From NCBI GenBank assembly GCA_045661205.1, contig JAZRFE010000008.1:1-64000 (forward strand): 64,000 bases of DNA, read 5' to 3'. The notes under the pieces were generated by a model. It was not told where the DNA came from. It did not search any database and worked only from the letters and a program-made list of their open reading frames with translations. Numbering within the stretch: the stretch's first letter is position 1; each line of letters opens with the position of its first letter. Positions 33,510 through 44,100 of the stretch are shown here, piece after piece. This DNA is from HGM04593 sp045661205. GTDB lineage: Bacteria; Bacteroidota; Bacteroidia; Bacteroidales; Bacteroidaceae. The position numbers were made by a program, and so were the translations under genes.

Positions 33510-34778
33510 ATGAAAAAAAATATAGACGTACTTTTAGGTCTTCAATGGGGAGATGAGGGTAAAGGCAAGATTGTAGACGTACTTACCCCGCAATACGACG
33601 TAGTTGCACGTTTCCAGGGCGGTCCCAACGCAGGTCACACTTTGGAGTTCGGTGGCAAGAAATTTGTTTTGCGCTCTATCCCCTCGGGAATTTTTCAAGG
33701 CGGACAGCTTAATATCATTGGCAACGGCGTGGTGCTCGACCCCTCGCTCTTCAAAGCCGAGGCTGTGGACCTGGAGAAAGCAGGCTACGACTTGAAGAAA
33801 AACCTTTTCATCTCCAAGAAAGCACATCTTATACTGCCCACATGCCGCGTACTCGACGCAGCCTACGAAGCTGCCAAAGGTGATGCAAAGGTGGGAACAA
33901 CAGGTAAGGGTATCGGCCCTACATACACCGACAAGGTGAGCCGCAACGGTTTGCGCGTGGGCGACATCCTCGACAACTTCAACGAGAAATATGCCAAGGC
34001 TAAAGCACGCCACGAGCAGATACTCGCAAGCATGAACTACACTTACGACATCACAGAGATGGAGAAAGAGTGGTTGTCGGCTATCGAGTACCTGAAGGAG
34101 TTCCGTCTGATAGACAGCGAGCAGATGATCAACGACCTTATCGCCGAGGGCAAGAGCATACTTTGCGAGGGCGCACAGGGCAGCATGCTCGACATCGACT
34201 TCGGTAGCTATCCCTTCGTAACATCATCGAACACAGTATGTGCCGGTGCATGTACAGGCTTGGGCGTAGCTCCCAACAAGATAGGCAACGTCTATGGTAT
34301 CACAAAGGCATACTGTACACGCGTTGGTGCAGGTCCTTTCCCCACAGAACTGTTCGACGAGACAGGCAGCGAAATGCGCGACAGAGGCCACGAATATGGC
34401 GCTGTAACAGGTCGCGAGCGTCGTTGCGGCTGGATTGACCTTGTGGCACTCAAATACACTATCATGATTAACGGTGTGACACATCTTATCTTGATGAAGA
34501 GCGACGTGCTCGACGAGTTCCCCACCATCAAAGCATGTATCGCATACAAGAAGAACGGCGAGACAATCACACACTTCCCCTACGAGATTGACGACGTAGA
34601 GCCTGTATACACCGAGATTCCCGGATGGCAGTGCGACATGACAAAGTTCACCAAAGAAGAGGAACTTCCCGAGGCATTCATCAACTACATCAAGTTCCTC
34701 GAGAAGGAGTTGGGCGTGCCTGTGAAGTATGTTTCGATAGGTCCCGACAGAGATCAGACCATCACTCGTAACATTTAA
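33510..34778 (+). CDS. purA: Adenylosuccinate synthetase
   Basis: Makes adenylosuccinate from IMP, aspartate and GTP in AMP synthesis. The 422 residues show the P-loop-like GLQWGDEGKGKIVD at 10-23, GGPNAGHT, the IMP loop TTGKGIGPTYTDKVSR, SMLDIDFGSYPFVTSS and TGRERRCGWIDLVALK. Full length. Co-transcribed with a Fur-family regulator, an arrangement also seen in other Bacteroidales, suggesting that purine supply answers to the same signal (inference). Confidence 0.98.
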   Translation: MKKNIDVLLGLQWGDEGKGKIVDVLTPQYDVVARFQGGPNAGHTLEFGGKKFVLRSIPSGIFQGGQLNIIGNGVVLDPSLFKAEAVDLEKAGYDLKKNLFISKKAHLILPTCRVLDAAYEAAKGDAKVGTTGKGIGPTYTDKVSRNGLRVGDILDNFNEKYAKAKARHEQILASMNYTYDITEMEKEWLSAIEYLKEFRLIDSEQMINDLIAEGKSILCEGAQGSMLDIDFGSYPFVTSSNTVCAGACTGLGVAPNKIGNVYGITKAYCTRVGAGPFPTELFDETGSEMRDRGHEYGAVTGRERRCGWIDLVALKYTIMINGVTHLILMKSDVLDEFPTIKACIAYKKNGETITHFPYEIDDVEPVYTEIPGWQCDMTKFTKEEELPEAFINYIKFLEKELGVPVKYVSIGPDRDQTITRNI

Positions 34779-34816
34779 GAGACCTTTCGGGGAGAACAAA
34801 ACCCCAAGCCAAAGAG

Positions 34817-34853
34817 AAGGAGCAGTTTTTTAGAAATTAAGAAACTGCTCCTT
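34817..34853 (+). terminator. Hairpin after purA
   Basis: AAGGAGCAGTTT (34817-34828) pairs perfectly with AAACTGCTCCTT (34842-34853) across a 13-base loop. The sequence after it (ATAGAAAAAAG) is not U-rich, so it is a weak or non-canonical terminator. Confidence 0.55.
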
Positions 34854-34908
34854 ATAGAAAAAAGAACCTTCGTATAAGTGCAAGTGTTATAAAATAAATA
34901 ATAACAAG

Positions 34909-35592
34909 ATGGATTTAACATATCTCATACTGTTTGGTGGTATTGCATTATTGAGCTACATAGTGCAGAGCAACCTGAAGTCGAAGTTCGAGAAATACTC
35001 TAAGATACCCATCGGCGGAGGCATGACCGGACGCGACATTGCCATAAAAATGCTACACGACAATGGCATTTACAACGTAAAGGTTACATGCACCCCCGGA
35101 ATGCTGACCGACCACTATAACCCGGCAAACAATACTGTGAACCTGAGCGACGGAGTGTACAATTCGTGCAGTGTGGCAGCAGCAGCCGTCGCAGCACACG
35201 AATGCGGACACGCTGTGCAGCATGCACGCGCCTACTCGGCACTGAAGATGCGCTCGGCATTGGTACCCATAGTATCGTTTGCATCGAAAAGCCTCACATG
35301 GGTGCTGCTCATAGGCATCCTGACCGTACAGACCTTTCCACAGATATTGCTCTTCGGAATAATACTGTTCGCATCGACGACGCTTTTCAGTTTCGTGACA
35401 CTGCCTGTGGAGATTGATGCGAGTCGTCGTGCTCTTGCATGGCTATCCTCGGCAGGAATAACCAACATAAGCAACCACTCACAGGCAAGCAGCGCATTGC
35501 GCTCGGCAGCATACACATACGTTGTGGCAGCACTATCATCGCTTGCCACACTCATATACTACATATTAATTTATTCAAGAAACAGAGATTAG
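34909..35592 (+). CDS. Membrane zinc metallopeptidase (Zn_peptidase_2 / YugP type)
   Basis: A 227-residue integral membrane protease of the family typified by YugP. It has one N-terminal membrane helix, the zinc motif HECGH at 97-101 within VAAHECGHAVQHARAY, two to three central helices (about 115-160), a later EIDASRRA with the likely third ligand Glu, and a C-terminal helix. Substrates unknown. hisS starts 7 bases downstream, so they are an operon. Confidence 0.92.
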   Translation: MDLTYLILFGGIALLSYIVQSNLKSKFEKYSKIPIGGGMTGRDIAIKMLHDNGIYNVKVTCTPGMLTDHYNPANNTVNLSDGVYNSCSVAAAAVAAHECGHAVQHARAYSALKMRSALVPIVSFASKSLTWVLLIGILTVQTFPQILLFGIILFASTTLFSFVTLPVEIDASRRALAWLSSAGITNISNHSQASSALRSAAYTYVVAALSSLATLIYYILIYSRNRD

Positions 35593-35599
35593 AAAGAAA

Positions 35600-36964
35600 A
35601 TGGCGGCAAAACCATCTATACCAAAGGGAACACGCGACTTCTCACCAGTAGAGATGTCAAAAAGAAACTACATATTCGACACAATACGCAAAGCGTTTCA
35701 CCTGTTCGGCTTCCAGCAGATAGAGACTCCTGCAATGGAGAACCTCTCGACACTGATGGGTAAATATGGCGAGGAGGGAGACAAACTGCTCTTTAAGATA
35801 CAGAATTCGGGAGACTACTTCAACGGCATCAGCGACGAGGAACTTTTGAGCCGCAATGCTCAGAAGTTGGCGGCAAAGTTCTGCGAAAAGGGACTGAGAT
35901 ATGACCTCACTGTGCCCTTTGCACGCTACGTTGTGATGCACCGCAACGATATTGTATTCCCCTTCAAACGCTACCAGATACAGCCCGTATGGCGCGCCGA
36001 CCGCCCTCAGAAAGGTCGTTACCGCGAGTTTTACCAGTGCGACGCCGACGTTATCGGCAGCGACTCTCTGCTGAACGAGGTGGAGCTTGTACAGCTTATC
36101 GACCATGTGTTCACACAGCTGAAGATAAGAGTAGCCATAAAGATTAACAACCGTAAGATTCTTGCCGGAATTGCCGAGGTTATCGGTGAGCCCGAGAAGA
36201 TTATCGACATCACCATCGCCATCGACAAGCTGGACAAGATTGGTCTTGACGGAGTGATTGCCGAGTTAAAAGAGAAGGGCATCACCGACGAGGCTATCGA
36301 GAAGTTGCTGCCTATTCTGCAAGCTCAGGGCAACAACAGCGAGAAGCTCGCTACCATCGCGCAGGTACTCAAAGGAAACGCAACAGGCGAGAAGGGTGTG
36401 GAAGAGGTGAACTTCATACTTAATACAATATCATCACTCGCAATAAACAGCAGCGTAGAGCTTGACCTTACTCTTGCACGCGGACTGAACTACTACACCG
36501 GCGCCATCTTCGAGGTGAAGGCTCTCGACGTAGCCATTGGCAGTATCAGCGGTGGTGGTCGTTACGACAACCTCACCGGCGTGTTCGGCATGGACGGAAC
36601 ATCGGGCGTTGGTATCTCTTTCGGCGCAGACCGCATATACGACGTGATGAACCAGCTCAACCTCTACCCCGAGGAGTCAATCATAAACACTCAGGTGCTT
36701 TTTGTGAACTTCGGTGAGAAAGAGGCAGCACACAGTTTGGGAATAATCGCTCAGTTGCGCAAGAACAATATCTCGGCCGAGCTTTACCCAGAGTGTGGAA
36801 AGATGAAAAAGCAGATGGGATATGCAAACAGTCACAACATCCCTTACGTGGCAATCATCGGAGAGTCGGAAATGGAGAACAACCTTGTAGCTCTCAAGGA
36901 TATGAACAACGGAGAGCAGAAACAGGTTACAACTGAGGAGTTGATAAACATCTTATCGAAATAA
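35600..36964 (+). CDS. hisS: Histidyl-tRNA synthetase
   Basis: Class II synthetase that charges tRNA-His. The 454 residues begin KPSIPKGTRDFSP, as the family does. Motif 2 lies around RPQKGRYREFYQCDAD, the histidine loops are LARGLNYYTGAIFEV and SGGGRYDNL, and motif 3 is GISFGADRI. A C-terminal anticodon-binding domain follows from about residue 365. Ended by a strong terminator. Confidence 0.97.
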   Translation: MAAKPSIPKGTRDFSPVEMSKRNYIFDTIRKAFHLFGFQQIETPAMENLSTLMGKYGEEGDKLLFKIQNSGDYFNGISDEELLSRNAQKLAAKFCEKGLRYDLTVPFARYVVMHRNDIVFPFKRYQIQPVWRADRPQKGRYREFYQCDADVIGSDSLLNEVELVQLIDHVFTQLKIRVAIKINNRKILAGIAEVIGEPEKIIDITIAIDKLDKIGLDGVIAELKEKGITDEAIEKLLPILQAQGNNSEKLATIAQVLKGNATGEKGVEEVNFILNTISSLAINSSVELDLTLARGLNYYTGAIFEVKALDVAIGSISGGGRYDNLTGVFGMDGTSGVGISFGADRIYDVMNQLNLYPEESIINTQVLFVNFGEKEAAHSLGIIAQLRKNNISAELYPECGKMKKQMGYANSHNIPYVAIIGESEMENNLVALKDMNNGEQKQVTTEELINILSK

Positions 36965-36965
36965 G

Positions 36966-37003
36966 AAAAAACAAGCGGTTGCATTTGCAACCGCTTGTTT
37001 TTT
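36966..37003. terminator. Bidirectional terminator, hisS / DUF4878-like gene
   Basis: Perfect 17-bp stem AAAAAACAAGCGGTTGC (36966-36982), loop ATTT, GCAACCGCTTGTTTTTT (36987-37003). The stop codon of the leftward lipoprotein gene overlaps its edge. Confidence 0.95.
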
Positions 37004-37439
37004 ATCTTACTCCCTTGCGTATAGGTTCGGAGTGGAAAACTCCATGATTGCCATCGACCTTCCAGCGGCCTTCGACCAAGAGCAATTTCACATCAATCTT
37101 AAGCATATTGCCCAAAGGCCCTACGCCCTCGAGCACTACAAAAGCCTCGTCGCCCTTAATCTTTTCGGACGTTACTTTATAGTCGGGTTTGAAACCCTGC
37201 GTGCGCTGCTTGTAGTCGTTAGACGCCACTGCCATTTGGAAATAGTCGCGGAACACAGCATAATCGAGCGTATCCTGGAAATGGATATTTCCCGTAACAG
37301 CCTTGACATCACCCGAGGTAAGCCCCTCATAAAGTTCAAGAGCAACCGCCGAGGGTTTGCCACCATCGTTTCCATTGCCGCACGAAAAGGAGACAACGGC
37401 GAGCAATGCAAAAATAAAGATATATTTTATTCTTTTCAT
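37002..37439 (-). CDS. DUF4878-like lipoprotein
   Basis: A 145-residue lipoprotein: basic N-terminus, hydrophobic helix and lipobox SFS-Cys20 (MKRIKYIFIFALLAVVSFSC), then a domain that reads as DUF4878, an NTF2-like fold. The pattern is P-S-A-V-A-L-E-L-Y-E-G-L, an E-K-I-K-G-D-E-A-F-V-V strand and a K-I-D-V-K-L-L-L-V-E-G-R-W-K-V-D ending. Function unknown. The ATG at 37439 is preferred over 37463, which would add eight residues ahead of the signal. Confidence 0.82.
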   Translation of the reverse strand: MKRIKYIFIFALLAVVSFSCGNGNDGGKPSAVALELYEGLTSGDVKAVTGNIHFQDTLDYAVFRDYFQMAVASNDYKQRTQGFKPDYKVTSEKIKGDEAFVVLEGVGPLGNMLKIDVKLLLVEGRWKVDGNHGVFHSEPIRKGVR

Positions 37440-37468
37440 AACTGATAAAAAAATCAAAAACAACGGTG

Positions 37469-37500
37469 CGAAGATAGCACAAATGAGGGACTATAACAAA
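37469..37500 (-). promoter_or_regulatory. Promoter of the DUF4878-like gene
   Basis: Minus strand TTTG (complement of 37497-37500), 20 bases, TATCTTCG (complement of 37469-37476). A TTCG-form -7 box paired with an exact -33 box. Confidence 0.65.
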
Positions 37501-37569
37501 ATATTTTCACAAGAAAGAAAAGCAAAGAAAAATTAAAGCTCTTTTCATGGCATTTAAGTAAAAAACAAG

Positions 37570-37577
37570 TAACTTTG
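37570..37577 (+). promoter_or_regulatory. -7 element of pta-ackA
   Basis: TAACTTTG followed by C. Transcription from here gives a leader of roughly 90 bases before the pta ATG at 37677; nothing beyond the A/T-rich sequence was recognised in that leader. Confidence 0.6.
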
Positions 37578-37676
37578 CAAAAGTATATAGAACATAGGGA
37601 GAGGGTCTACGACATATCAGTTCATCACCGTTTATGCCATCCAAAAAGCACTCTCTCGCAAAGAAAATTAATACAT

Positions 37677-38690
37677 ATGGATGTTATAAGCAAACTTATT
37701 GCTCGCGCTTGCGAAGACAAACAGCGCATCGTTCTTCCCGAAGGTACGGAAGAGCGTACACTTAAAGCGGCAGACAAAGCTATTGCCGACGGTATAGCAG
37801 AACTCATCATTTTGGGTAACAAGGCAGAGATTCTTGCACTCGCCGAGAAATTCGGCCTTGCAAACATCAAGAATGCCAACATCATCGACCCCGATGACAA
37901 CCCCGACTTCGAGAAATACTCGAACCTGCTCTACGAGTTGAGAAAATCTAAAGGCCTCACTATCGAAGAGGCACAGAAACTGACACGTAACCCTCTGTAT
38001 CTGGGCTGTCTCATCATCAAGGCAGGCGACGCAGACGGTCAGGTGGCAGGTGCATTGAACACCACAGGAAATGTATTGCGTCCTGCATTGCAGATTATCA
38101 AGACAACTCCCGGAATCTCATGCGTATCGGGTGCAATGCTCATGGTTACAAACACTCCCGAATATGGCGACAATGGCGTACTCTTCTTTGCCGACGTTGC
38201 AGTAACTCCCAACCCCGACGCCAACCAGTTGTCACAGATTGCTGTCTGCACAGCAGGTACAGCCAAAGCAATCGCAGGCTTCGACGAACCTCGCGTGGCA
38301 ATGCTCAGCTTCTCTTCTAAGGGTTCGGCTAAGCACGAACTTGTAGACAAGGTTTCAGAGGCTGTGAAATTGGCAAAAGAGCTTGACCCCACAATCTCTC
38401 TCGATGGCGAGCTTCAGGCAGATGCTGCATTGGTGCCTTTTGTTGGCGCAAGCAAGGCTCCCGGTTCACCCGTTGCAGGAAAGGCAAATGTGCTTGTGTT
38501 CCCCGACCTTCAGGCCGGAAACATCGGCTACAAATTGGTTGAGCGCCTCGGCGGCGCAACAGCTATCGGCCCCATTCTTCAGGGTATCGCACGCCCCGTA
38601 AACGACCTTTCACGCGGATGCTCTATCGACGACGTTTACAAAATGATTGCAATCACAGCCAACCAGGCTATCGCTGCAAAAAACAAATAA
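37677..38690 (+). CDS. pta: Phosphate acetyltransferase
   Basis: Exchanges CoA of acetyl-CoA for phosphate, giving acetyl phosphate. From the ATG at 37677 the protein is 337 residues, the usual length of the short Pta form. It shows RIVLPEGTEERTLKAA near the start, then GDADGQVAGA and TPNPDANQLSQIA. The later signature is a Gly/Pro-rich G-S-P-V-A-G-K-A-N-V-L-V-F-P-D-L block. The frame is open for 34 more codons upstream, but that part covers the -7 box. Operon with ackA, 15 bases on. Confidence 0.96.
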   Translation: MDVISKLIARACEDKQRIVLPEGTEERTLKAADKAIADGIAELIILGNKAEILALAEKFGLANIKNANIIDPDDNPDFEKYSNLLYELRKSKGLTIEEAQKLTRNPLYLGCLIIKAGDADGQVAGALNTTGNVLRPALQIIKTTPGISCVSGAMLMVTNTPEYGDNGVLFFADVAVTPNPDANQLSQIAVCTAGTAKAIAGFDEPRVAMLSFSSKGSAKHELVDKVSEAVKLAKELDPTISLDGELQADAALVPFVGASKAPGSPVAGKANVLVFPDLQAGNIGYKLVERLGGATAIGPILQGIARPVNDLSRGCSIDDVYKMIAITANQAIAAKNK

Positions 38691-38705
38691 AACAGAGATA
38701 TACCC

Positions 38706-39908
38706 ATGAAAATACTTGTATTAAACTGCGGAAGCTCTTCTATCAAATATCAGCTTTTTGATATGGAGTCAAAGAGCGTTCTTGCAAAAGGAGGAATTGA
38801 GAAAATAGGCCTCGAAGGCTCATTCTTGAAACTCACACAGCCCAACGGCGAGAAAGTGACACTCACAAAAGATATTCCCGAGCACACAACAGGTGTACGT
38901 TTCATCATCAGCGTACTCACAGGCGAGGAATACGGAGTAATTAAATCAATCAACGAGATTGACGCAGTGGGTCACCGCATGGTACACGGCGGCGAGAAGT
39001 TCAGCAGCTCGGTATTGCTCACCGACGAGGTGATGAAGGACTTCGAGGCTTGCAACGACCTTGCTCCCCTGCACAACCCCGCAAACATCAAGGGTGTGAA
39101 TGCTGTTAAGGATATAGCTCCCGAAATGCCCCAGGTGGGTGTATTCGATACATCATTCCACCAGACATTGCCCGACTATGCTTACATCTACGGTATTCCC
39201 TACGAGTTGTACGAGAAGTACGGCATCAGACGTTACGGTTTCCACGGAACATCACACCGTTACATCACAAAGCGCGTGTGCGAGATGTTGGGCGTAGACC
39301 CCGCAGACAAAAAAATCATCACCTGCCACATTGGTAACGGTGGCTCTATCGCTGCTGTAAAGAACGGCAAGTGCGTAGATACAACAATGGGACTCACTCC
39401 GCTCGAAGGCCTCATGATGGGTACACGTAGCGGTGACATCGACCCCGGAGCAATCCCTTTCATCATGGAGAAATTGCAGCTCGACGGCAAAGGTCTCTCT
39501 GACCTTTTGAACAAGAAGTCGGGTGTAATGGGCGTGTCAGGCGTTTCTTCGGACATGCGCGAGGTGGAGGCAGCTGCAAAGGCCGGCAACAAACGTGCAG
39601 AGCTTGCAAACACCATCTACTTCTACCGTATCAAGAAGTACATCGGCGCATACGCAGCAGCCATGGGCGGTGTGGACATCATCGCATTTGCAGGTGGCGT
39701 AGGCGAGAACCAGTACCCTTGTCGCGAGGCTGCTCTCGAAGGTCTTGAGTTCATCGGCGTTGAGCTTGACAAAGAGCTTAACAAGAAATCACGTGGCGAG
39801 GAGGTTATCCTCTCAACTCCCGAGTCAAAGGTTAAAGTGGTACTTGTACCCACCGACGAGGAGTTAATGATTGCATCGGATACCTACGAGATTGTATCGG
39901 CGAAGTAA
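38706..39908 (+). CDS. ackA: Acetate kinase
   Basis: Makes ATP and acetate from acetyl phosphate and ADP, the payoff step of acetate fermentation. The 400 residues start MKILVLNCGSSSIKYQLF (phosphate-binding Asn and Ser). They contain the catalytic-region motif RYGFHGTSHRYI, the loop CHIGNGGSIAAV, and AGGVGENQYPCR near the C-terminus. Follows pta on one transcript and is closed by a terminator. Confidence 0.98.
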   Translation: MKILVLNCGSSSIKYQLFDMESKSVLAKGGIEKIGLEGSFLKLTQPNGEKVTLTKDIPEHTTGVRFIISVLTGEEYGVIKSINEIDAVGHRMVHGGEKFSSSVLLTDEVMKDFEACNDLAPLHNPANIKGVNAVKDIAPEMPQVGVFDTSFHQTLPDYAYIYGIPYELYEKYGIRRYGFHGTSHRYITKRVCEMLGVDPADKKIITCHIGNGGSIAAVKNGKCVDTTMGLTPLEGLMMGTRSGDIDPGAIPFIMEKLQLDGKGLSDLLNKKSGVMGVSGVSSDMREVEAAAKAGNKRAELANTIYFYRIKKYIGAYAAAMGGVDIIAFAGGVGENQYPCREAALEGLEFIGVELDKELNKKSRGEEVILSTPESKVKVVLVPTDEELMIASDTYEIVSAK

Positions 39909-39926
39909 TCAACAATACATTATATA

Positions 39927-39968
39927 ATATAAGCGGGTGGCTTTTCAAAGGCCACCCGCTTATATTTT
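39927..39968. terminator. Bidirectional terminator, ackA / CHR pair
   Basis: 15-bp stem ATATAAGCGGGTGGC (39927-39941) and GCCACCCGCTTATAT (39951-39965), then TTTTT. Confidence 0.93.
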
Positions 39969-40553
39969 TCATTGCACAAACCCATAGAATAGTGCTCCGA
40001 AAATACCGGAGACCACAAGAATGAGTATGGGGCTGACCTTACGTCGCATGGCTATAAATGCCGCTACACTTATGACAACACTCACGCAGAAGCGCAAAGG
40101 TTCGTCGGCTAAAGTGCCATAGTTCTCGGCACTCATCAGCAGCAATGCCGCCGATGCTATAAGACCCACAACAGCGGGGCGCAACGTGCGGAATACAGCA
40201 TTAACACCCGCACTCTTGCTGTACTTCATCAGATAGCGGCTGATTATAAGCATAAGCACAAGCGAGGGGAGCATCACCGCAAAGGATGCCGCCAAAGAGC
40301 CTAATATCGCAAGAGGAAGCGAGCCGTAAGCATTGTTCATGGCTGTGTAGCCAACGTATGTGGCGGAATTTATTCCTATGGGGCCGGGAGTCATCTGACT
40401 GATTGCGACAATATCGGTAAACTCGGACATTGTGAGCCACGAGTATCGGGTAACAACCTCGCCCTGAATGACGGACAACATTCCGTAACCGCCACCGAAG
40501 CTGAAAAGACCTATCTTGAAGAAGGTCACGAAAAGTTTCAAAAGCAACATCAT
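39969..40553 (-). CDS. CHR-family (chromate) transporter subunit, second of pair
   Basis: One half of a two-protein CHR transporter. The 194-residue hydrophobic protein has the family N-terminus FKIGLFSFGGGYGMLSVIQ and the MTPGPIGINSATYVGY motif. CHR proteins are annotated as chromate exporters; the natural substrate in gut Bacteroidales is unproven. Its ATG overlaps the stop of the upstream half by four bases, so the two are made together. Confidence 0.9.
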   Translation of the reverse strand: MMLLLKLFVTFFKIGLFSFGGGYGMLSVIQGEVVTRYSWLTMSEFTDIVAISQMTPGPIGINSATYVGYTAMNNAYGSLPLAILGSLAASFAVMLPSLVLMLIISRYLMKYSKSAGVNAVFRTLRPAVVGLIASAALLLMSAENYGTLADEPLRFCVSVVISVAAFIAMRRKVSPILILVVSGIFGALFYGFVQ

Positions 40554-41095
40554 ACCCTACCCTTCATTTTACCGTAAATAAAACCTGCGACACCCGCGCA
40601 GACTATTATATATATGGGCGAAACACCGAACGCCACAATGAGCAGTGCCGAGAGTATGGGTATCCACACTGTCGTGCGTGTGATTTTCGCCGAGCGCGCC
40701 ACCGAGAATACGGGGGCGGCAATGAGAGCAACCACCGCAGGGCGTAACCCCCAGAAGATGTGCTCCACTACCTTATAGTGGCGAAAACTGTGGAAAAAGA
40801 GTGCTATAAGCAATATACACACCACCGAGGGCAGCACACTGCCCAGCGATGCGGCAACAGCACCGCGCGCTCCGCGCAGTTTGTAGCCAATGAATATTGC
40901 GATGTTCACAGCAAAGACTCCGGGAGCCGACTGTGCCACAGCAAGAATATCGAGAAAGTCCTCTTTCGCCACCCAACCGTTGCGCTCCACAACGTCGCGC
41001 TCTATTAGGGGTATCATTGCATAACCGCCGCCAATGGTGAAAAGACCTATCTTGGAGAAGGTTGCAAAGAGTTTAAAAAGCGATGCGTTTGTCAT
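40550..41095 (-). CDS. CHR-family (chromate) transporter subunit, first of pair
   Basis: The 181-residue partner: FSKIGLFTIGGGYAMIPLIERDVVE at the N-terminus (residues 10-34) and SAPGVFAVNIAIFIGYKLRG further on, with about five hydrophobic segments. Short CHR proteins work as heterodimers of oppositely oriented halves, whereas long ones are a single fused chain. No transition-metal regulator is adjacent. Confidence 0.9.
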   Translation of the reverse strand: MTNASLFKLFATFSKIGLFTIGGGYAMIPLIERDVVERNGWVAKEDFLDILAVAQSAPGVFAVNIAIFIGYKLRGARGAVAASLGSVLPSVVCILLIALFFHSFRHYKVVEHIFWGLRPAVVALIAAPVFSVARSAKITRTTVWIPILSALLIVAFGVSPIYIIVCAGVAGFIYGKMKGRV

Positions 41096-41128
41096 TTACA
41101 AGCAAAAGAATCATTCATTAAACAGCTA

Positions 41129-41163
41129 AAAGCACTCCCCACCTTTCGGGTGAGGAGTGCTTT
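41129..41163 (-). terminator. Terminator of purL
   Basis: Fifteen paired positions (41129-41143 with 41149-41163) with one C-A mismatch around loop TTTCG. On the minus strand it is followed by a U-containing stretch (complement of 41121-41131). Confidence 0.8.
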
Positions 41164-41181
41164 CTTATTGTTGATAGTATA

Positions 41182-44100
41182 TTACTTTACCTTTTCGGCA
41201 ACCCAATTATATGCGTTGCGGAAGATCTCTATCCAGGGAGTAACATCGTCGGCAAGACGGTCGGCGGGATAGTTTGCACACTGCCAGGGGAATATTGCGC
41301 GCTCGGGGTGAGGCATCATTGCCACGTGACGGCCGTTTGCGCTTGCAAGAGCTGCTACATTGTAGTCCGAGCCATTGGGGTTACCGGGATAGCCCTCGTA
41401 AGAGTAGCGTGCTACAATGTTATATTTCTCCTGCTCGTAGGGAAGTTCAAAACGACCTTCGCCATGAGCTACCCAAACACCGATGCGGCTGTTAGAGAGT
41501 GAACCGAAGAGCACCGAATTGTTCTCGGGAACGTTCACGCCCACAAAGGTAGACTCGAACTTGTGAGAGTTGTTGTGACGCATGTAGCCTCTCTTCTCAA
41601 ACTCGGGGTTGATGAGGTTGAGCTCCATCATCAACTGACAACCGTTACAAATACCGAGTGAGAGAGTATCCTCACGTGCATAGAAACGGTCGAGAGCAGC
41701 CTTTGCTTTGGGGTTGTAGAGGAAACCACCAGCCCAACCTTTGGCCGAGCCGAGAACGTCTGAGTTGGAGAATCCACCGCAGAACACGATGAAGTTCACC
41801 TCGTCAAGTGTCTCGCGACCGCTGATAAGGTCGGTCATCGTAACGTCTTTCACGTCGAAGCCTGCGAGATACATTGCGTATGCCATTTCCCGCTCGCCGT
41901 TTGTACCCTTCTCGCGGATGATAGCAGCACGAACGCCAGACTTCTCGCGACGGTCACCGTCGATGCCATATTTAGAGAGCATTCCTGTGAAGCCTGCGGG
42001 GAGACGGAATTTCAAAGGCTGGTTCTTGTAGTTCTGCAATCTCTCGTCGGCACAGCCGTGGAAGCTCTGCTTGCGATCCATCAGGTATGAGCTGTCGAAC
42101 CATACGTCGCGCATATAATCGATGTCGAAGAGGCGTGTACGTTTGTTGTGAGCAACAGCTATCTGACGTTTCTTCGAGGGAGTACCAATCTTCATGAAGC
42201 AAATGCCAGCCTCCTCGAACACATCCTGCATCTTATCCTTGTCGGCATCGGCCACCTGAATAACAAGACCGGGGTTCTCGGCGAAGAGCAGTTTGACGAT
42301 GTCATTCTCGGCAATGCCGCTAAAATCGGCTTCGATACCACCCTCTACGTTTGCGAAGCACATTTCAAGCAGTGTGGTAATGAGACCACCGGCAGAAATA
42401 TCGTGACCGGCGAGAATAATACCCTCTTTCACGAGCATCTGAATAGCGTTGAATGCCGCAGCAAAATATTCGGGGTTCTGCACTGTGGGAACATCGTCAC
42501 CCACACAGTTCATTGTCTGAGCAAATGCCGAACCACCAAGACGCAACGCGTCGAAGCTGAAGTCTACGTGGTAGAAGGCACTCTTAGGATTGTTCACCAT
42601 CACAGGAGATACAACCTTGCGGATATCAGAAACCTCGCCACCGGCAGAAACGATAACTGTTCCCGGGCTGATAACCTTTGTTCCATCGGGATATTTCTGA
42701 GTCATCGAGAGTGAGTCCTTACCTGTGGGCACGTTGATATGGAGGTCGCAGCAGAAATCGGAGAGAGCCTTCACGCCCTTGTAGAGACGTGCATCCTCAC
42801 CCTCTTGCGAGCGACAGGGCCACATCCAGTTCGCGCTGAGTGATATTGATTCGAGACCATCGGCAAGTGGAGCAAGCACAATGTTTGTCAATGCCTCGGA
42901 AACAGCGAGCACCGAACCTTTGGCGGGGTCGGCAAGACCAGCCTGAGGTGCGTGACCGATAGAAGTAGCGATACCCTTCTTGCCTTTGAAGTCGAGTGTT
43001 ACAACACCGCAGTCGCTCAAGGGGAGCTGTATCTCTCCCTGGCACTGCTGACGTGCGATGCGACCTGTTACCGAACGGTCCACCTTGTTGGTGAGCCAAT
43101 CCTTACATGCAACAGCCTCGAGACGGAGGACATTTATAAGATAGTCGTTGATATTTTCTTCGTTATACTCAACATCTTTGTAGTGACGCTCAACAGTCTT
43201 GTCCACCATGTAGGTTTTGGGAGAAGAACCGAACATCTGACTTACAGAGAGGTCGAAAGGACGTTTGCCATCGGCCTGCTCGAAAGCGAAACGAGCGTCG
43301 CCTGTTGTCTCGCCGACAACGTACATGGGAGCACGCTCGCGCTCGGCAACACGCTTAACATATTCGATGGCATCCTCTTTGATGAGCAATCCCATACGCT
43401 CCTGAGACTCGTTGGCAATAATCTCTTTTGCCGAGAGAGTCTTGTCGCCGACGGGAAGTTTGCTCATATCGATGAGACCTCCACACTCCTCGACAAGCTC
43501 GGAGAGACAGTTCACGTGACCTGCCGAACCGTGGTCGTGGATAGATACTACGGGGTTGGTTTCATCCTCGCAGAGTGCACGTACAACATTGTAGGCACGT
43601 TTCTGCATTTCGGCATTGGCACGCTGAACGGCGTTAAGCTCGATACCCGAAGAGTAACGACCTGTATCAACCGACGACACAGAGCCGCCACCAAGACCGA
43701 TGCGGTAGTTGTCACCACCCATTACTATAACCTTGTTGCCCTTCTCGGGTGCACCCTTGAGGCAGTCGCGACGTGTACCGTAACCCACACCACCGGCAAG
43801 CATGATAACCTTGTCGTAGCCATAGGTCTCTTCGTTCTCTTTGTGCTCGAATGTAAGCACCGAACCGCAGATAAGAGGCTGACCGAACTTGTTACCGAAG
43901 TCCGAAGCACCGTTTGATGCTTTAATAAGTATCTGCTCGGGAGTCTGGTACAACCATTTGCGCACGGGAAGCATATCCTCCCACTTGCGGTCGTCGTAAG
44001 TACGGGGATAAGATGTCATGTAGACAGCAGTTCCGGCAATGGGCCATGAACCTTTACCTCCACCCATACGGTCGCGGATTTCACCGCCGGTACCTGTACT